64,000 nucleotides of DNA, taken from positions 372,001-436,000 of the forward strand of contig NZ_JAFFJU010000001.1 of assembly GCF_016924655.1 (NCBI RefSeq), written 5' to 3'. Position 1 is the stretch's first letter; every line of letters starts with the position of its first letter. Both the position numbers and the translations under genes were made by a program. The notes beneath the pieces are model-generated. The model worked only from the letters and a program-made list of their open reading frames with translations. It did no database searches and was not told where the DNA came from. The DNA is from Sphingomonas arenae. Lineage in GTDB: Bacteria; Pseudomonadota; Alphaproteobacteria; Sphingomonadales; Sphingomonadaceae. Shown here piece by piece: positions 61,402-64,000 of the stretch.

Positions 61402-62184
61402 CTACGCCGCCCGTTCCGCCACTAGCTTCTTCGTCTCCGCGATGGCCTTGGCCGGGTTCAATCCCTTCGGACAGACGTTCGCGCAATTCATGATCGTGTG
61501 GCAGCGATAGAGCCGGAACGGGTCTTCGAGCTGGTCGAGCCGCTCACCCGTCATCTCGTCGCGACTGTCCGCCAGCCAGCGATAGGCCTGAAGCAGGATC
61601 GCCGGGCCCAAGAAGCGGTCGCCGTTCCACCAGTAGCTCGGGCAACTGGTCGAGCAGCAGAAGCAGAGGATGCATTCGTAGAGGCCGTTCAGCTTCTCGC
61701 GATCCTCGGGTGACTGCAGCCGCTCCTTGCCTGACGGTGACGGCGTCGCGGTCTTCAACCAGGGCTGGATGGAGGCGTATTGTGCGTACAGGTGCGTGAA
61801 GTCCGGCACGAGGTCCTTGACCACGTCGCAGTGCGGTAGCGGCGTGATGCGGACCTCCCCGCTGACGTCTTCGATCGCGGTGGTGCAGGCGAGACCGTTG
61901 CGGCCGCCGATGTTCATCGAGCAAGAGCCGCAGATGCCCTCACGGCACGAACGGCGGAAGGTCAGGGTCGGGTCGACCTCGTTCTTGATCTTGATGAGGG
62001 CATCGAGGACCATCGGTCCGCAGGTGGAAAGGTCCACCTCGTACGTGTCGTAGCGCGGGTTCTGGCCCGTTTCCGGATCATAGCGGTAGATCTTGAACGA
62101 CTTGATCCGACCACCGGCGCCTTCGGCCTTGTAGGCCTTACCCTTGGTGATCCTGCTGTTCTTCGGAAGCGTGAACTCGGCCAT
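61402..62184 (-). CDS. sdhB: Succinate dehydrogenase iron-sulfur subunit
   Basis: Carries electrons from flavoprotein SdhA to the quinone site. The 260-residue product starts [20 protein letters not shown]. Cluster ligands: [2Fe-2S] [21 protein letters not shown] (split, cysteines at the ends), [4Fe-4S] [16 protein letters not shown], and [3Fe-4S] [20 protein letters not shown]. Start ATG 62184 is preceded by an open frame of 11 codons that is not used. sdhA, sdhC and sdhD are not next to it; the neighbour upstream is mgtC. Confidence 0.95.
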   Translation of the reverse strand: MAEFTLPKNSRITKGKAYKAEGAGGRIKSFKIYRYDPETGQNPRYDTYEVDLSTCGPMVLDALIKIKNEVDPTLTFRRSCREGICGSCSMNIGGRNGLACTTAIEDVSGEVRITPLPHCDVVKDLVPDFTHLYAQYASIQPWLKTATPSPSGKERLQSPEDREKLNGLYECILCFCCSTSCPSYWWNGDRFLGPAILLQAYRWLADSRDEMTGERLDQLEDPFRLYRCHTIMNCANVCPKGLNPAKAIAETKKLVAERAA

Positions 62185-62274
62185 GAAACGATCCTGATCG
62201 ACGGGAGGACCCCGCAAGCGTGGCGCCGAGATAGTCGGGCGAACGTCAATATGCCAGCCCTGCCAAAGGCGATG

Positions 62275-62742
62275 CTACTCCTTGTCCGCATCCTCGGCCG
62301 CGGTCGGCTCGACCATCTTCTTGAGCGGCGCGAGCAGGTACAGAGTCACGAAGGTCATCAGCGTCAGCATGACGGCCACGTCGAGGCTTTCCAGCGCCAC
62401 GGCGACCCCGATCGCACCGGTGACCCACAGGCTGGCCGCGGTCGCGGTTCCCTTGACGCTGTTCTTGACCTTGAGAATCGCGCCGCCGCCGATGAAGCCC
62501 ATGCCGGTGATGAGGCCCTCGATCACGCGGGCCATGGCCTCGGGTTCATCGCCGACCATGGACTCGGCGGCCTGAATGAAGCCGCAGCAGGCGACCGCCA
62601 CCAGTGGGAAGGTGCGGATGCCGGCGCTGCGCTCTTCCTTCTCGCGGTTCCAGCCAATCGGAAGCGCGAGCAAATAGGCCGTGAGCAAGGCCGCGACGTG
62701 CGGGCCGATGTTGAAGTTGGCCGGGTTGAACAGCTCCCCCAT
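62275..62742 (-). CDS. MgtC/SapB family membrane protein
   Basis: A 155-residue inner-membrane protein with four hydrophobic segments (NIGPHVAALLTAYLLALPIG, EGLITGMGFIGGGAILKVKN, ALESLDVAVMLTLMTFVTLY). The GIRTFPLVAVACCGFIQA block is typical of the MgtC/SapB N-terminal domain. Usually linked to magnesium limitation or acid stress. The ATG overlaps the bcp stop (ATGA). The larger upstream open frame is antisense and shadow. Confidence 0.88.
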   Translation of the reverse strand: MGELFNPANFNIGPHVAALLTAYLLALPIGWNREKEERSAGIRTFPLVAVACCGFIQAAESMVGDEPEAMARVIEGLITGMGFIGGGAILKVKNSVKGTATAASLWVTGAIGVAVALESLDVAVMLTLMTFVTLYLLAPLKKMVEPTAAEDADKE

Positions 62743-63197
62743 CAGAGAGCCTGGGCGGCTTTCAGGACCTCCGCCGCGTGGTTCGGGACCTTGACCTTGC
62801 GCCAGACCTTCCGGACCGTGCCATCGGCACCGATCAGGTAGGTGGCGCGCTCCATTCCCATATACTTGCGGCCGTACATCGATTTTTCGACCCACGTTCC
62901 GAACGCCTCGCTGATCGCGCCGTCGTCGGACACCAGCGGGACCGCCAGGTCGTACTTGCCAATGAACTTCTGGTGGCTCTTCATGTCGTCGCGCGACACT
63001 CCGACCACCTTCACGCCGGCGCTCGCGAAGTCTGATGCCAAGCTCGTGAAGTCCTGCGCTTCCCGGGTGCAGCCGGACGTATCGTCCTTGGGATAGAAGT
63101 AGAGCGCCAGCGGCGTGCCCGGCGCTGCGAGGTCGATGCTGTCGCCAGCAGTGGTCGTGACCGTCAGCGCGGGCGCGCGGTCCCCTTCGTTCAACAT
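62742..63197 (-). CDS. bcp: Peroxiredoxin of the Bcp/PrxQ type, one-cysteine form
   Basis: Thiol peroxidase of 151 residues. The peroxidatic cysteine is Cys43 in YPKDDTSGCTREAQDF. The resolving cysteine that E. coli Bcp has five residues later is not present (alanine/glutamate), and no other cysteine is seen, so a partner thiol must complete the cycle. The start is ATG 63197, overlapping the glnE stop by 7 bases; its stop overlaps mgtC (ATGA). Cytoplasmic defence against hydroperoxides. Confidence 0.92.
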   Translation of the reverse strand: MLNEGDRAPALTVTTTAGDSIDLAAPGTPLALYFYPKDDTSGCTREAQDFTSLASDFASAGVKVVGVSRDDMKSHQKFIGKYDLAVPLVSDDGAISEAFGTWVEKSMYGRKYMGMERATYLIGADGTVRKVWRKVKVPNHAAEVLKAAQAL

Positions 63198-64000
63198 GGC
63201 CCCTCCTTCACTCGGTTCCAAAGCTCGGCAATTCTCTGGCGCGCCGCGTCGTGGGCTGCAAGCAGCTCGTCCCAAGTGCCGTATCCGCAGAGGCCAGCCA
63301 CGAGAGCACGGCTCTCCCCCGCCGGCTCCATCGCGCCTGCCGGAGCGACGAGGCGAAGCACGACCAGCATGCGGCTCAACAGGCGGAGGTCGGGGTCGAC
63401 CTGCGGGTCGAGCAAGCCCGCCTCGGTGAGGGCTGCGATTGCAACCTCCAGCCGCGGGTCGAGCCCCACCCTGGTGGTGAGCTGCAGGGTGTGGACGGCA
63501 AACTCGAGGTCCACCAGCCCGCCGGGGCCCAGCTTGATGTCCAGAGGTCCCGCCGGCGGCTTGTGGCGAGTAATTTCCAGCCGCATCGCTGCGGCGTCGC
63601 ACCGCACTTTTTGTGCATCGCCACGGTCCGTCAGGATCGACCGGATCAGACTGGCGACCTTGGCCTGCAACGGGGGAGAGCCGGTGAGTGGCCGGGCGCG
63701 ACAAAGGGCCAGATGCTCCCAGGTCCAGGCTTCCTTGCGTTGGTACGCTTCGAAGTAATCGAGGCTGACCGCGAGCAAGCCATGCGAACCCTGCGGACGG
63801 AGCCGCGTGTCGACATCGTAGAGAGGTCCCGCGGCCGTCTGAACGCTGAGCGCTGCGATGATCCGGCTGCCGAGGCGATTGTAATATTCGGTTGCGCCAA
63901 GCGAACGCCGGCCGTCCGAGCGCGCATCCAACGGAGCGTCAAACAGCAGGATGAGATCGAGGTCGCTCGCGTGGGTCAGGGCCCGACCTCCCAGGCGTCC
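63191..64000 (-). CDS. glnE: Glutamine synthetase adenylyltransferase/deadenylase (partial, 5' part outside window)
   Basis: Bifunctional regulator of glutamine synthetase activity. Only the C-terminal ~270 residues are visible (the family is near 900-950). At the window edge the frame reads GRLGGRALTHASDLDLILLF, the nucleotidyltransferase motif with GGR...DLDL, then TRLRPQGSHGLLAVSLDYFE and IKLGPGGLVDLEFAVHTLQL. It overlaps bcp by 7 bases, so bcp and mgtC follow it on the transcript. The right edge of the window cuts the gene. Confidence 0.93.
   Translation of the reverse strand, partial: GRLGGRALTHASDLDLILLFDAPLDARSDGRRSLGATEYYNRLGSRIIAALSVQTAAGPLYDVDTRLRPQGSHGLLAVSLDYFEAYQRKEAWTWEHLALCRARPLTGSPPLQAKVASLIRSILTDRGDAQKVRCDAAAMRLEITRHKPPAGPLDIKLGPGGLVDLEFAVHTLQLTTRVGLDPRLEVAIAALTEAGLLDPQVDPDLRLLSRMLVVLRLVAPAGAMEPAGESRALVAGLCGYGTWDELLAAHDAARQRIAELWNRVKEGPC

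Overview
The window is high-GC chromosomal DNA from an alphaproteobacterium, most likely a member of the Sphingomonadales (Sphingomonas or a close relative). The evidence is a CtrA-type cell-cycle regulator with GANTC and TTAACCAT motifs upstream, a sphingomonad-style S5 with an Arg/Gly-rich N-terminal extension, ribosomal protein S12 with arginine at position 88, a methionine synthase split into two genes, and many short inverted repeats of the CTTCGACAGGCTCAGGGTGAG type. Family-level assignment rests on remembered homologs, not on a search. I see no prophage, insertion sequence, CRISPR array, rRNA or tRNA; this is core chromosome.

Bases 1-16313, all on the minus strand, are one long translation block read right to left: rpsL-rpsG-fusA-tuf, then rpsJ-rplCDWB-rpsS-rplV-rpsC-rplP-rpmC-rpsQ, then rplNXE-rpsNH-rplFR-rpsE-rpmD-rplO-secY, ending in a zinc-type adk cut by the window edge. 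Tight spacing and TAATG overlaps suggest co-transcription. The two long gaps (tuf-rpsJ and rpsJ-rplC) each hold a strong hairpin. Bases 16518-18911 hold a cupin, a DUF4142 lipoprotein and an exported amidohydrolase.

Bases 19028-25889 hold a multi-pass GT-C-like membrane protein, the pyruvate dehydrogenase E2 and E3 genes with a thioesterase between them, a universal stress protein, and the overlapping set rluA-like, arfB and free-methionine-(R)-sulfoxide reductase. Then come ctrA (26086-26793) and groES-groEL (27205-29216) behind a perfect CIRCE operator. Two small lipoprotein genes follow, one of them convergent with groEL and holding the groEL terminator inside its coding region.

Bases 29947-35518 form a methionine/one-carbon operon: an ArsR-methyltransferase fusion regulator behind a 26-bp perfect palindrome, metF, and metH in two pieces. 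After it come a DsbD-like reductase, threonine ammonia-lyase, the N-degron transferase bpt, a small GNAT, a GXWXG/DUF4334 protein, a small unknown protein, a cold-shock protein, a MATE transporter, SppA, a PepSY membrane protein and a degenerate DLH-like hydrolase.

Bases 46670-54552 (minus strand) are a TCA-cycle operon: mdh-sucD-sucA-sucB-lpd plus one unknown small exported protein; sucC is absent. The rest holds an RcnB-like protein, an M20 peptidase, zapE, a DevBCA/MacAB-like exporter (three genes), a PaaI thioesterase, sdhB without sdhA, MgtC, a one-cysteine Bcp, and the 3' part of glnE, cut by the right edge.

The most interesting non-coding signals are the 26-bp palindrome before the ArsR-methyltransferase gene, the ctrA upstream region, the CIRCE/promoter region of groES, the hairpin leaders in the ribosomal operon, and the dispersed inverted repeat family at five or six places.
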